64,000 nucleotides of DNA. It comes from Sphagnum compactum (taxonomy: Eukaryota > Bryophyta > Sphagnopsida > Sphagnales). Location: the NCBI GenBank assembly GCA_965153455.1, contig OZ234502.1, positions 909,267-973,266 of the forward strand, in the 5' to 3' direction. The notes under the pieces are model-generated. The model searched no databases. It saw only the letters and a list, made by a program, of their open reading frames with translations, and was not told the origin of the DNA. Numbering within the stretch: the first letter of the stretch is position 1; each line of letters begins with the position of its first letter. Shown in pieces: positions 50,900 to 60,222 of the stretch. A program made the translations under genes and the position numbers.

Positions 50900-51710
50900 A
50901 AGGTGGCGGCGGCGGCTGCCATCGCTGTAGAGCAGCTAAGCACCGCCTGCTGCCGCGACGCGAACTGCAACGTACATCGCGTACCGTCGCAGCGTTGCCA
51001 ACTCCAGCAGTGCTGCACAGCGCCGCAGCGAGCTCCAGCGCTGTTGCACAGCGCCGCAGCGAGCTCAAACAGCGCTGCACAGCGCCGCAGCGAGCTCTAG
51101 CGCGTTGCTGCACAGCGTCGCAGCGAGCTCCAGAGCGCTGCTGCACACCGCCACACACAGCCGCGGCGAGCTGCAGCAACACCATTGCTGCACAGCGCCG
51201 CTACGAACTGCAGCAGCGCCGCAGCTAGAGCCGCAACAGCACTGCCGCAGCAAGAGCGCCGCAGCGCCATCGCCGCAGCAGCACCGCCGCAGCAGCAACG
51301 CTGCAGCAGTGCCGCAGCAACAGCGCCGCAGCGCCATCGCTGCAGCAGCAGTGCAGCGCCGCAGCAACGCTGCAGCAGCGTCATCGTTGCAGCAGCAGTG
51401 CAGCGCCGCAGCAACGCTGCAGCAGCGTCATCGTTGCAGCAGCAGTGCAGCGCCGCAACGCCATCGCTGCAGCACCAGTGCAGCGCCGCAGCAACAGCGC
51501 CGCAGCGCCATCGCTGCAGCACCAGTGCAGCGCCGCAGCAACAGCGCCGCAGCGCCATCGCTGCAGCACCAGTGCAGCGCCGCAGCGCCATCGCTGCAGC
51601 ACCAGTGCAGCGCCGCAGCAACAGCGCCGCAGCAACAGCGCGGCAGCAACGCTGCAGCAGCGTCATCGCCGCCGCAGCATCGCAACGTTGCGAGCTGCAG
51701 CGCCATCGCT
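50900..51710 (+). repeat. CAG/CGC-rich array in the retrotransposon leader
   Basis: About 800 bp consist almost only of permutations of GCAGCGCCGCAGC, GCAGCAACAGCGCCGCAGC and GCCATCGCTGCAGCACCAGT. Higher-order units near 45-48 bp are visible between 51330 and 51630. The array is dense in CG and CNG sites. Because stop codons are absent by composition, Ala/Ser/Gln-rich frames are open on both strands; none is likely to be a gene. It lies in the predicted transcript, upstream of the Gag-Pol start. Confidence 0.85.
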
Positions 51711-51739
51711 GCGACCTTGGTCCGTCCGACTTCCGTCGA

Positions 51740-52060
51740 CGTTCGTCGGACTGTCCTGCGTCACTGCTGACGTCATCGTGCTGCCATTCTGCCTGCATCA
51801 CTGCTGACGTCATCGTACTGCCGTCCTACCTGCGTCACTGATGACGTCATCGTGCTGCCGTCCTGCCTGCGTCACTGATGACGTCATCGTGCTGCCGTCC
51901 TGCCTGCGTCACTGCTGACGTCATCGTACTGCCGTCCTGCCTAGTCACTGCTGACGTCACCGTATTGCTATCCTGCGCCCTGATGACGTCATCGTACTAC
52001 CGTCTTGCGTCCTGCCTACGTCACTGCTGACATCACCGTACTGCTGTCCTACGCTCTGCC
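51740..52060 (+). repeat. 37-bp tandem repeat with TGACGTCA sites
   Basis: Units of CTGCGTCACTGMTGACGTCATCGTNCTGCCGTCC type repeat at 37-bp steps. Perfect TGACGTCA palindromes start at 51768, 51805, 51842, 51879, 51916, 51952 and 51984, and a decayed TGACATCA at 52028. TGACGTCA is the consensus for CREB/TGA-type bZIP factors. The array sits in the leader, about 1.3-1.5 kb after the predicted RNA start. Confidence 0.85.
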
Positions 52061-52274
52061 GTCCTGCGTCCTACATACTACTGTACTGCAGTCCTGTTTC
52101 CTGTGTTTTTCGCACTGTGGTCGTGCATTGTGTGGTCTTGTGTCTTGCAGCTTATTTTGCTGCATTCTGCCATACTATCGTCCTGCAATTAGGGAGATTC
52201 AAACCATACATTGTGTTAGATTTTGTAATTGAGGGATTATATTAGTACAAAATTTTGGGGCATGGGACAACACC

Positions 52275-55200
52275 ATGTCCTCGGATGATGAAAGTAGCAT
52301 TACTTATCCAGAGCCAAGGTATCAGTTACGAAGTAACACACAACCCTTTGAACCAATATCTTTGAGTTCACGATCCTCACGACGGTACCACCAAGCATCC
52401 ACAGCACCATCATCATCTAGTATAACTCCTATTAGGAATTCAGGTTTGGGTTACACTACATCAACAACACACCAGAGCCCATTTGGAGGGGTTAATCAGT
52501 GGGCTACACCTATTACTGCACCTGCTTTCACACCATCACCATATACTCCATTGCAAGCTGTGACTTCAACACCCATATACACCATGGAGGTCAGTAGTTC
52601 CTCTGGGAGAATAGAGAAGTTCAGCGGAAGGCCAAGTACTATTTCGTTGAGGGAGTTCAAGGCAACTTTCTCAACAATGGTCTGTGAGTTGGAGCTGAAG
52701 TATGGTGCTAATTACACCGAAGCGTTTGCATTTAAGCAATTGGCCCGTTATGTGCATTATGAGGCATTGGATGTCTACGAGCAACATTCTGCAAGGATTT
52801 TGGGTGTCACCCAAGCTCCCAATCCAGCTTACGCCATAGCCATCGCCACCGCCTCTCAAGCTGCATTGCAAGCTGCAATTGCACATCACGGGACTGTGCC
52901 GAATAATCCAGACCCGGTACCTACCTCGGTAAACCTCTCTCCTCAACAACTCATTGCTGCTACTGCAAACATTCCTCCCACCATTGATGCGCCAGCTTTT
53001 GTTGATCCAGTGGGGGAATTCTTTCGAATTCTTGAACTGGAATTTCCAGTCAAAAGTTCTGAAAAAATTCTGCAGCTCGCCACCTTCTCTCGGCAGAAGG
53101 ATGAAACCCTCAAGATGCTTTACAGGAGGCTTCTCAAACTCAAAGAGGATACCCAGAGCATCACCGACTTGGAAGCTGCCCATCGGTATCTTCGTTCTTT
53201 GGAAGGTACTCCAACACTCCACGCACAGGTTTTGCAACGAATCTTTGCAGAATTTGGAGACTCGTACACGTTGCTGGATGTGTACAACATTTCCGAAAAG
53301 CTAGAACTGGCTCATGCACACTATGAGGCCAGTACTATGAGGCCTCCATCACGTTCAAGGCCTCAACCTACAACAGCTGCACCAACTAGATCATCACATT
53401 CTTCTTCAAGGACTAAAGCGGTGCACTCGGCTACACCCATCCTACCTTCTTGCAACTACTGTGGCAATCCTGCCCACAAAGCTAGTGAGTGCAACATTCC
53501 TTCCGAGGATCTCTTTTGTGATTATTGTGGGAAAGAGGGACATCATGAATCTGTCTGTTTTGCCAAGTTCCCAGAGCGGAAGCAACTCCGATTACAACGG
53601 CAAAATCTGCCAGCATCTTCCACTATCCCTCAACCAAAAGCCAAGGCACCTCAGCACTCCACTCAGGCTTTGCCCACCAAGGGTAATTCCAACAAGAATG
53701 CTAAGAAGAAGGAGCACAATGCTGATAAGAGGGAGGTGCTTCAAGCCCATGCAATTCAAGTTCAGACTTTACAAAATGAACTCGAATCATTGAGGGCTCA
53801 ACTTGCTAATCTAAAAGGCAAGTCCTCCCAATCAGCTAGTCATGCCCAACCTGTACAAGGTTCAGGATCACGCGAGGGACCTCCTAGGTCGTTCTATGGC
53901 CTTCCACACGATGCAATGGTTGGGGAGTATGTTCTTTCCACTCCACACAATTCTAGTCTCACACCAGAATTGGCTACTTCTTTTTGCCCTTCCTTTGTCG
54001 CAGCACAAGAAGCTAGTGTGGCACCCAGAGTTTCTGCCACTAGGCAGGTAATTCAGACTGATGGACTCGCATCTGGTTCAAGTCCTATTACCAGGGCTAG
54101 AGGAGCTCGAGCAGTCATGCCACAATCTTTTCGTCCTCTCAACATGGAAGAAGAAGGCACCTTGTTGGCGAGGGGGGAGGAGACTACTACACCACAAGCT
54201 GTTAGGGCATCAAATTCTCATGTCCCAGGAGTACATGTACATCAGGAAAACACACAATTTTCCACTGATCAGCTTATGGAATGCCAACTTCAAATGCATG
54301 AAGTGGCGCAAAAGCTTGTGAGTACACCATTGTTTAGTTTTCAAGATTTGAAGCTAAGCACCAGGGACATAATTGTAATCTTAGAGGATACCTTGAACAC
54401 TACATCAGGTCCTCTACCAACCCCTAATCCACATGCTACAGAGGTCCCATCCAACACCTTGGAGAGACATTCGATTGGTTCACGTGTTGCAGATGGCGTT
54501 CGTAATCTAGTCACTAGTTCTGGCATGGCTAAACTAGTGAGCTTTCCTACCTTTGATTCTACATTCACATATCAGAAGGGAGTTAAGAACACCTCACTTG
54601 TGGATTTGTTACTCAGCAAAGGCGTTGTGGATAGCCATTCTCTCCACAAAGTCTCTCACTCATTTCCGAAGGTGGTGCCTAGTGAGAGAACTTCCATCGC
54701 CACCGGAGTTGCCATTGTCGACAATACTAAGTCAGCAATCCAGGTGGGAGGACATACACCCAGAGTGGTTCTTCTTGATACAGGTGCCCAACCAGTGATT
54801 CTTGGAGTTCAATTCGCCAAGAAGATGGGCATGCTCGACTCCAAACTACGAAAATCTATGTGGCACATTCGCACCGCTAGTGGGAGCGTAGAGGAGGTAC
54901 TTGGGGAGAGCTCGGATTTGATTGCACTTAATTTCAATGAAGGTACAGATCAGGAGCTTTGCTTACAGGTCAGATGTTTAGTCACCAATGCCACAAGTTA
55001 TGATGTGCTCATTGGGCAAGAGGCCCTGTTTCCACCAGGTTTTACAATTGACAATTGGTTCGAACATGCGTACTACCGAGTGGATTGGGAGACTGATGGC
55101 CACCACCTGGGATACATACCCCTTGATTTACATGGGAACCATAGTCCTATGGCTCACCATTGTATGCTCAAGGAAGCACACACCATTTCCTACATCCAAC

Positions 55201-58200
55201 AAGCTAGCCACGAATGGATAGAGGGAGATGAAGAGGAGATAGCTTACGCTCAAGCTACTGAAAGCTTGAGGGTGGTTCCTACTGACATTCAACATGGACC
55301 AGAGGTTTTACAAAGGTTCAAAGTAGCCCACAAGCCCTTGGTCAAAGCTTTGTCTAGTTTTGAAAGCATGGAGAGCCATGGCGAACCGATTAAGCCATTA
55401 CTCCGTCAGCTAATCACTTGGACACCACCTAAGGAAGGGATTACATTACTAGAGCTCTTTGGTGGTATTGGTACAGGTCTCGAAGCCCTACTACAGTCAG
55501 GGATGGTGGTCCGAAGGTATTTCTACGTAGACATTGATCCTATTGCAAGGCAAGTGGCAGCATCGAGAATGATGGAGCTCACAACCAGATTTCCACAACA
55601 GTTTACAACCACTGCATGGAAGGCCAGTTTCACTTTCTTGCCCCCTGACATACAATTAATTCAGAATAAGCATATGGAATTACTTGGCCCCGTGGACCTC
55701 ATCATTTCAGGTTGGGAGTGTCAAGGATTTTCAGCAGCTGGATTTGGAGAAGGCTTGAGTGACACAAGATCCGGTCTCTTCACGGACATGGTACGATTGA
55801 TTACCTGGGCTCAATCCATTTCCCCTACGCTTGGTTATGTAATTGAGAACACCCCTTCTCAGCTTGACCAGAGGGAGAAAGTCCAGGAGCACTACACACT
55901 TGTCAAACATTACCTTGGAGAGCCACTCCTACTCGATGCGGCACAATGCGGTTCCTATGCGCACCGGTTGCGCAACTGGTGGACCAACCTTGCACCACTT
56001 TCAATTCTGCAGTTGGCTCTGAGATACACCATCAGAGACCACAACCTGCAGGTTTCTCACATATTGGATGATCAGAGCTCTTGCCAACCAGTTACAAGGC
56101 AAGAGAAACCTCCTTGGTTTCCTGCGAATACGATAGGAAAACCAAGAGGTGCTTGGCCCACCTTTGTCTCCTTCCCTGGAGCACACGCCTTTCAGGGAGA
56201 TGGACCAGGCTTGGTGTATCGTCATGCTTCAGCCACTTGGGATGAACCAAGCCCAGAAGAAAGAGAAAGGGCTATGGGGTTCCAAACTGGCACTACTAGT
56301 CACACCAAGGTGACTAGATTGGAGCGTAACGCTCTACTCGGGAGAAGCATGGACCTGAACTCCCTTACATGGTTATTGGTAACCTGTGTACTCTTTCAAA
56401 TGTACACAACACCAACACTGACTCAATCAGCTTGCAGCTCTGACGATGCAACCACATGGCACCCCGACCAAGTACACTTGCCTATCTTCAACACTCTACA
56501 TTTCACTCTCAGTGTTGGGGGGGAGGAGGTACCATGTAATTTGACTCAAGTTATGTCCAATACACCTGGAGGTACATCAGCTTCTGGAGAAACAATTACA
56601 ACCTTCTACGAATCTACGGAGTTGGATAATGGAAAACCCAATACATCAGGTTCTTCAAACACACTTTCCAACTCCATTCCATGTGTTTCCAACTACCCTT
56701 TTGTTATGGGGAACCAGCTCACCAAGAAGGAGAGAGACCAGGTCACAGACTTGCTAATTAAGTATGAGAATGTGTTCGCATTCTCAATGAAAGACTTAGG
56801 TAGGTGTAAGACCATGCAGTTCTCTATAGACCTTACAGATGAGACACCCGTTTATCGAAGGAGGCATAGGTTGAGCAAACATGAATGGGAATTGGTAGAT
56901 GAAAGATGCAAAGAGCTCCATGAGGCCGGTCTCATTCAGCCATCAAGTTCTGATTTCGCAGTCGCTACAGTAATGCCAGCAAAGAAGGATTCAGCTGGAT
57001 TATGGACTGAGAAAAGGATGTGCGGGGATTATAGGCCTTTGAACCTGGTTACACCTCAGGACAGGTACCCCATGCCCATCCCTGAAGAACTGTTTGATAG
57101 CATTGGAGACTCAAACATCTTCACAATTGTGGATCTGAGGCAAGGCTTCAACCAGATTGTGCTCGTTGCAAAAGATCGCAAGAAAACAGCATTCCATGGA
57201 AGCAATAAGTTGTGGGAATGGCTTGTGATGCCTTTTGGATTGAAGAATGCACCTGTCTTCTTTCAACGAGTCATGGACCAGGTTCTCGAAGGGGCAGATT
57301 TCCTGAAATGCTACATAGATGATGTCCTAGTGCATAGCAAGGGACTCCTACAGCACTTGGCTCATCTTGAGGAGTTATTCAAGAGGCTCCACGAAGTCAA
57401 TATGAAGATCCATCCTAAAAAGTGTGAGTTTGCTGTCACCTCAGTAGTTTACCTTGGACACAGAATTTTGCCAAATGGTATTATGGCTCATTGGGCCAAA
57501 GTAGTAGCCATTTTGGAGATGCCCGATCCTACTGATGTTCACACTTTGAGGAGCTTCATCGGACTATGTAATTACTACAGGATTTATGTCCAAGACTTCA
57601 GTACTATTGCTCATCCTCTCTATGCATTGTTAAAGAAGGATGTTGCTTGGACATGGAGTGAAGAGGCTCGGGAAGCTTTCAACACACTCAAGGAAAAACT
57701 TTCAGAGTTCCCCATTCTGAGAAGACCTGATTTCAGCAAGGTCTTCATTCTACACACTGACTGGAGTGCTCTTGGTATTGGAGCTATTCTTGGCCAACTT
57801 GATGAGGAAGGCAAGGAATATGTTATCGCCTATGCATCTCGAAGCAACAACAAGGCTGAGAGCAACTACTCTTCATACGAGGGGGAGTGCCTTGCTGTTG
57901 TATGGGCCGTCATACATTTCAGGCCCTATCTTTATGGCACCAATTTCACTCTGTATACGGACCACCAGCCTATCAAGTGGTTGATGACCAACGATAAGCT
58001 TACTGGTAAGTTAGCTCGTTGGGCGCTGATACTTCAAGAGTATGAGTTCAAGGTTATTCACCGACCAGGTATTACACATCAGAATGCAGATACCATGTCA
58101 CGAAGACCCCTCACTACCTCTGAAGATTTTTCAGAAGCCAGGCAAGATTTTGACCAGATCCCAGCAATACATGTATCTGAGGCATCTAGTTATCTTGCAT

Positions 58201-59684
58201 TACTGCAATGTAACCTGGTTGAGCATCCCATTCTGGATATATGGGAGGACTTGGACACTCTGGGGTTTCTTCAACATGGGGAATACCCTCCCCAAGTTAC
58301 ATCAAGTCAGCGGGATCGCATACAACAGCGATCCAAACGCTACTCATGGAGGGACAATCACCTCGTCCGATGCTTACCACAAGGCGACAGAGTGGTTCCA
58401 CCACCACATGAACGGCCTGGTCTTATTCAGAAGGTACACTCGGAGCTTGGACATTTTGGAGTTAAGCGTACTTATAGCCTTATCGCTCCTCATTACCATT
58501 GGAGAGGTATGTATGCTCAAGTCCGAGACGTCATTGCTAGGTGTGAACAATGTGATAGAGTGAGAACTTCCTTCTCCTCTCGACAGCTCACTCTTTCTCC
58601 ACTACCTATTCAGGGCATGTTCTATCGCTGGTCATGTGATTTAGCTGGAGAATTACCACAGACCTCCAGGGGTAATGTCTACATCATGATTATGATTGAG
58701 CATTTTTCAAAGTGGGTCGAACTTGTTGCGCTACCGGACAAGTCATCACACAGCACTAGCCAGGCTTTCTTACAACAGGTTCTAAGTAGGTTTGGGGCTT
58801 GTGCTGAGTGCCTTACTGATCAAGGATCAGAATTCAGGGGAGAATTCCAAGACCTACTTGACCATGCTCTCATTGACCATCGTCGGACTTCAAGAGATCA
58901 TCCCCAAGCTGATGGCCTTGCAGAAAGGATGGTTCAAACATGCAAGAAGGGACTTCGGAAGATTTGCCTCACTAAGAACAAAGAGGATTGGGACCTGGCC
59001 CTCTCTTACATCGCCATGGGTTACAGGATGTCCAAACACGCCTCTTTATCTCATTTCTCCCCTTACTTTTTACTTTTTGGGAGACATCCCATTCCACCCT
59101 CTTCCATTGCTGCTCAAATGGACCAAGTTGTGGACTTGGACTCCCCAACCATTTGGGCTAAGGTCATTGCAGAAAGGGCCGCTCTATTCAGGAGGGTTAT
59201 GCCCATGGCCATGGAAAACCTGTCCATTGCACAACATCGAGACACCTTACGGTATGCACACACACGAGGTGGTAGTTACAAACCTAAGGTGAGACAATTT
59301 GATGTTGGTGATTTTGTGTATCTTCAGCGACAACCCAATGATACTTTAGACACTTCTTCCGGTCGCACCATCTTGAGGATTAAGGCGATCAGGCCTTCAG
59401 GTGTGTTGGAGCTACAAGGAGCTGACGGACGCACAATTCGGGATCATTCCAAAAATTGTGCGCCTTGCCACCTGCCAAACTTGGACCCTACCATCATCAC
59501 ATCGACTTGGATTCCTCCACTTGATTATCCATGTCAGGTATGTCAGAGGACGGACGATGCTGATCAGATGCTGCTTTGCGACAACTGTAATGGTGGATAC
59601 CATCTCTTCTGCCTCAAGCCGGAGCTCACTCAAGTTCCCGTTGGCAATTGGTACTGTTCATCATGTTCTCCTACAGCACCTTGA
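52275..59684 (+). CDS. Gag-Pol polyprotein with embedded C5-cytosine methyltransferase and C-terminal PHD finger
   Basis: A single 2469-residue frame encodes the whole replication machinery. Residues about 245-355 look like a Gag capsid. Two CCHC knuckles lie at C393-C406 and C415-C428, then a coiled coil at about 487-515. The aspartic protease has D835-T-G-A. The methyltransferase spans about 1050-1375: motif I ELFGGIGTG (near 1060), motif IV WECQGFS with catalytic C1149, motif VI E1191-N-T, motif VIII CGSYAHRLRNWW and motif X LLGRS (near 1354), the last as in DNMT3/DRM-type enzymes. Reverse transcriptase (about 1480-1770) has YIDD at 1680-1683. RNase H (about 1819-1925) has TDWSALGIGA and YTDHQPIKWL. 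The integrase has an HHCC finger (from about 2044) and D2122, D2182, E2217. The PHD finger begins at C2420 (CQVC, CDNC, HLFC, CSSC). No stop or frameshift is seen. Gag and Pol are fused, as in Tf1. Confidence 0.95.
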   Translation: MSSDDESSITYPEPRYQLRSNTQPFEPISLSSRSSRRYHQASTAPSSSSITPIRNSGLGYTTSTTHQSPFGGVNQWATPITAPAFTPSPYTPLQAVTSTPIYTMEVSSSSGRIEKFSGRPSTISLREFKATFSTMVCELELKYGANYTEAFAFKQLARYVHYEALDVYEQHSARILGVTQAPNPAYAIAIATASQAALQAAIAHHGTVPNNPDPVPTSVNLSPQQLIAATANIPPTIDAPAFVDPVGEFFRILELEFPVKSSEKILQLATFSRQKDETLKMLYRRLLKLKEDTQSITDLEAAHRYLRSLEGTPTLHAQVLQRIFAEFGDSYTLLDVYNISEKLELAHAHYEASTMRPPSRSRPQPTTAAPTRSSHSSSRTKAVHSATPILPSCNYCGNPAHKASECNIPSEDLFCDYCGKEGHHESVCFAKFPERKQLRLQRQNLPASSTIPQPKAKAPQHSTQALPTKGNSNKNAKKKEHNADKREVLQAHAIQVQTLQNELESLRAQLANLKGKSSQSASHAQPVQGSGSREGPPRSFYGLPHDAMVGEYVLSTPHNSSLTPELATSFCPSFVAAQEASVAPRVSATRQVIQTDGLASGSSPITRARGARAVMPQSFRPLNMEEEGTLLARGEETTTPQAVRASNSHVPGVHVHQENTQFSTDQLMECQLQMHEVAQKLVSTPLFSFQDLKLSTRDIIVILEDTLNTTSGPLPTPNPHATEVPSNTLERHSIGSRVADGVRNLVTSSGMAKLVSFPTFDSTFTYQKGVKNTSLVDLLLSKGVVDSHSLHKVSHSFPKVVPSERTSIATGVAIVDNTKSAIQVGGHTPRVVLLDTGAQPVILGVQFAKKMGMLDSKLRKSMWHIRTASGSVEEVLGESSDLIALNFNEGTDQELCLQVRCLVTNATSYDVLIGQEALFPPGFTIDNWFEHAYYRVDWETDGHHLGYIPLDLHGNHSPMAHHCMLKEAHTISYIQQASHEWIEGDEEEIAYAQATESLRVVPTDIQHGPEVLQRFKVAHKPLVKALSSFESMESHGEPIKPLLRQLITWTPPKEGITLLELFGGIGTGLEALLQSGMVVRRYFYVDIDPIARQVAASRMMELTTRFPQQFTTTAWKASFTFLPPDIQLIQNKHMELLGPVDLIISGWECQGFSAAGFGEGLSDTRSGLFTDMVRLITWAQSISPTLGYVIENTPSQLDQREKVQEHYTLVKHYLGEPLLLDAAQCGSYAHRLRNWWTNLAPLSILQLALRYTIRDHNLQVSHILDDQSSCQPVTRQEKPPWFPANTIGKPRGAWPTFVSFPGAHAFQGDGPGLVYRHASATWDEPSPEERERAMGFQTGTTSHTKVTRLERNALLGRSMDLNSLTWLLVTCVLFQMYTTPTLTQSACSSDDATTWHPDQVHLPIFNTLHFTLSVGGEEVPCNLTQVMSNTPGGTSASGETITTFYESTELDNGKPNTSGSSNTLSNSIPCVSNYPFVMGNQLTKKERDQVTDLLIKYENVFAFSMKDLGRCKTMQFSIDLTDETPVYRRRHRLSKHEWELVDERCKELHEAGLIQPSSSDFAVATVMPAKKDSAGLWTEKRMCGDYRPLNLVTPQDRYPMPIPEELFDSIGDSNIFTIVDLRQGFNQIVLVAKDRKKTAFHGSNKLWEWLVMPFGLKNAPVFFQRVMDQVLEGADFLKCYIDDVLVHSKGLLQHLAHLEELFKRLHEVNMKIHPKKCEFAVTSVVYLGHRILPNGIMAHWAKVVAILEMPDPTDVHTLRSFIGLCNYYRIYVQDFSTIAHPLYALLKKDVAWTWSEEAREAFNTLKEKLSEFPILRRPDFSKVFILHTDWSALGIGAILGQLDEEGKEYVIAYASRSNNKAESNYSSYEGECLAVVWAVIHFRPYLYGTNFTLYTDHQPIKWLMTNDKLTGKLARWALILQEYEFKVIHRPGITHQNADTMSRRPLTTSEDFSEARQDFDQIPAIHVSEASSYLALLQCNLVEHPILDIWEDLDTLGFLQHGEYPPQVTSSQRDRIQQRSKRYSWRDNHLVRCLPQGDRVVPPPHERPGLIQKVHSELGHFGVKRTYSLIAPHYHWRGMYAQVRDVIARCEQCDRVRTSFSSRQLTLSPLPIQGMFYRWSCDLAGELPQTSRGNVYIMIMIEHFSKWVELVALPDKSSHSTSQAFLQQVLSRFGACAECLTDQGSEFRGEFQDLLDHALIDHRRTSRDHPQADGLAERMVQTCKKGLRKICLTKNKEDWDLALSYIAMGYRMSKHASLSHFSPYFLLFGRHPIPPSSIAAQMDQVVDLDSPTIWAKVIAERAALFRRVMPMAMENLSIAQHRDTLRYAHTRGGSYKPKVRQFDVGDFVYLQRQPNDTLDTSSGRTILRIKAIRPSGVLELQGADGRTIRDHSKNCAPCHLPNLDPTIITSTWIPPLDYPCQVCQRTDDADQMLLCDNCNGGYHLFCLKPELTQVPVGNWYCSSCSPTAP

Positions 59685-59725
59685 TTCCTACTCAGACCAT
59701 GCCATGCTTTTCCCGGCTCAGGTCT

Positions 59726-59733
59726 GGGGGGGG
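59726..59733 (+). other. Polypurine tract (G8)
   Basis: GGGGGGGG lies 41 bp after the stop codon and abuts the first A repeat exactly. Plus-strand priming here would place the start of the reverse-transcription-defined repeat at ATACATGAG (59734), not at TGTC. Confidence 0.65.
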
Positions 59734-59908
59734 ATACATGAGAATTTCATCTCAGTCTCATGTGTGCATTGTATATATATGTGTGCATGTATCTCTTTTT
59801 AGTTGATTAGTTTATATCTTTGACTGGCTTTAGTCTTTTTGTTTAGTAGAGTTTCTTATGAATGTACACCTTACGACACTGTATGTCACGACACTACACG
59901 TCACGACA
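59734..59908 (+). repeat. A repeat, inner copy
   Basis: A 175-bp stretch reads identically at 60223-60397. It starts ATACATGAGAATTTC right after the polypurine tract and ends CACGACA, followed by GC and the right B repeat. Its last 36 bp contain a 15-16-bp direct repeat (ACGACACTRTAYGTC) two and a half times. Confidence 0.92.
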
Positions 59909-59910
59909 GC

Positions 59911-60222
59911 TGTCATGCCCGTATGCACGGCCTCATACATGATGGCCGGCTACGGGCATGCCCATCATGTCTTTTGAGGGCTAATGTACGTTTGTAGGGT
60001 TAATGTGTGCTCATAAGTGACTGTACGCTATTAGGTATTTAGGGTTTCAGCTTTGGTGGCTGTATAAAAGGGCCAAGCTCTGCCCTTCTCCTTTAGTTTT
60101 TCTAGAATTCCTTTGTCAGGAGTTTTCTCCATCATAAGCTAGGATTTCTAGATGCTCACGGCGGCCATTGCACGGCCACCGTCTACATACATTTCATTTC
60201 TTTCTTGCTTTGCATTTTCAAT
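59911..60222 (+). repeat. B repeat, right copy
   Basis: Identical by eye to 50313-50624, including the TATA box (60063-60069) and the subterminal inverted repeat. It is preceded by GC and the inner A repeat and followed directly by the outer A repeat. The junction with A forms the 10-bp palindrome GACAGCTGTC at 59905-59914. Confidence 0.92.

Noticed and set aside
51105-51841. Ala/Ser/Gln-rich open frames of about 220 codons in the retrotransposon leader, plus similar ones on the minus strand
   Set aside because: Several frames on both strands are open at once because the CAG/CGC array lacks stop words. No domain or normal amino-acid composition is seen.
53461-54568. Overlapping frames inside Gag-Pol on both strands
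   Set aside because: They are shorter, alternate-frame by-products of the 2469-codon frame that carries all domains.
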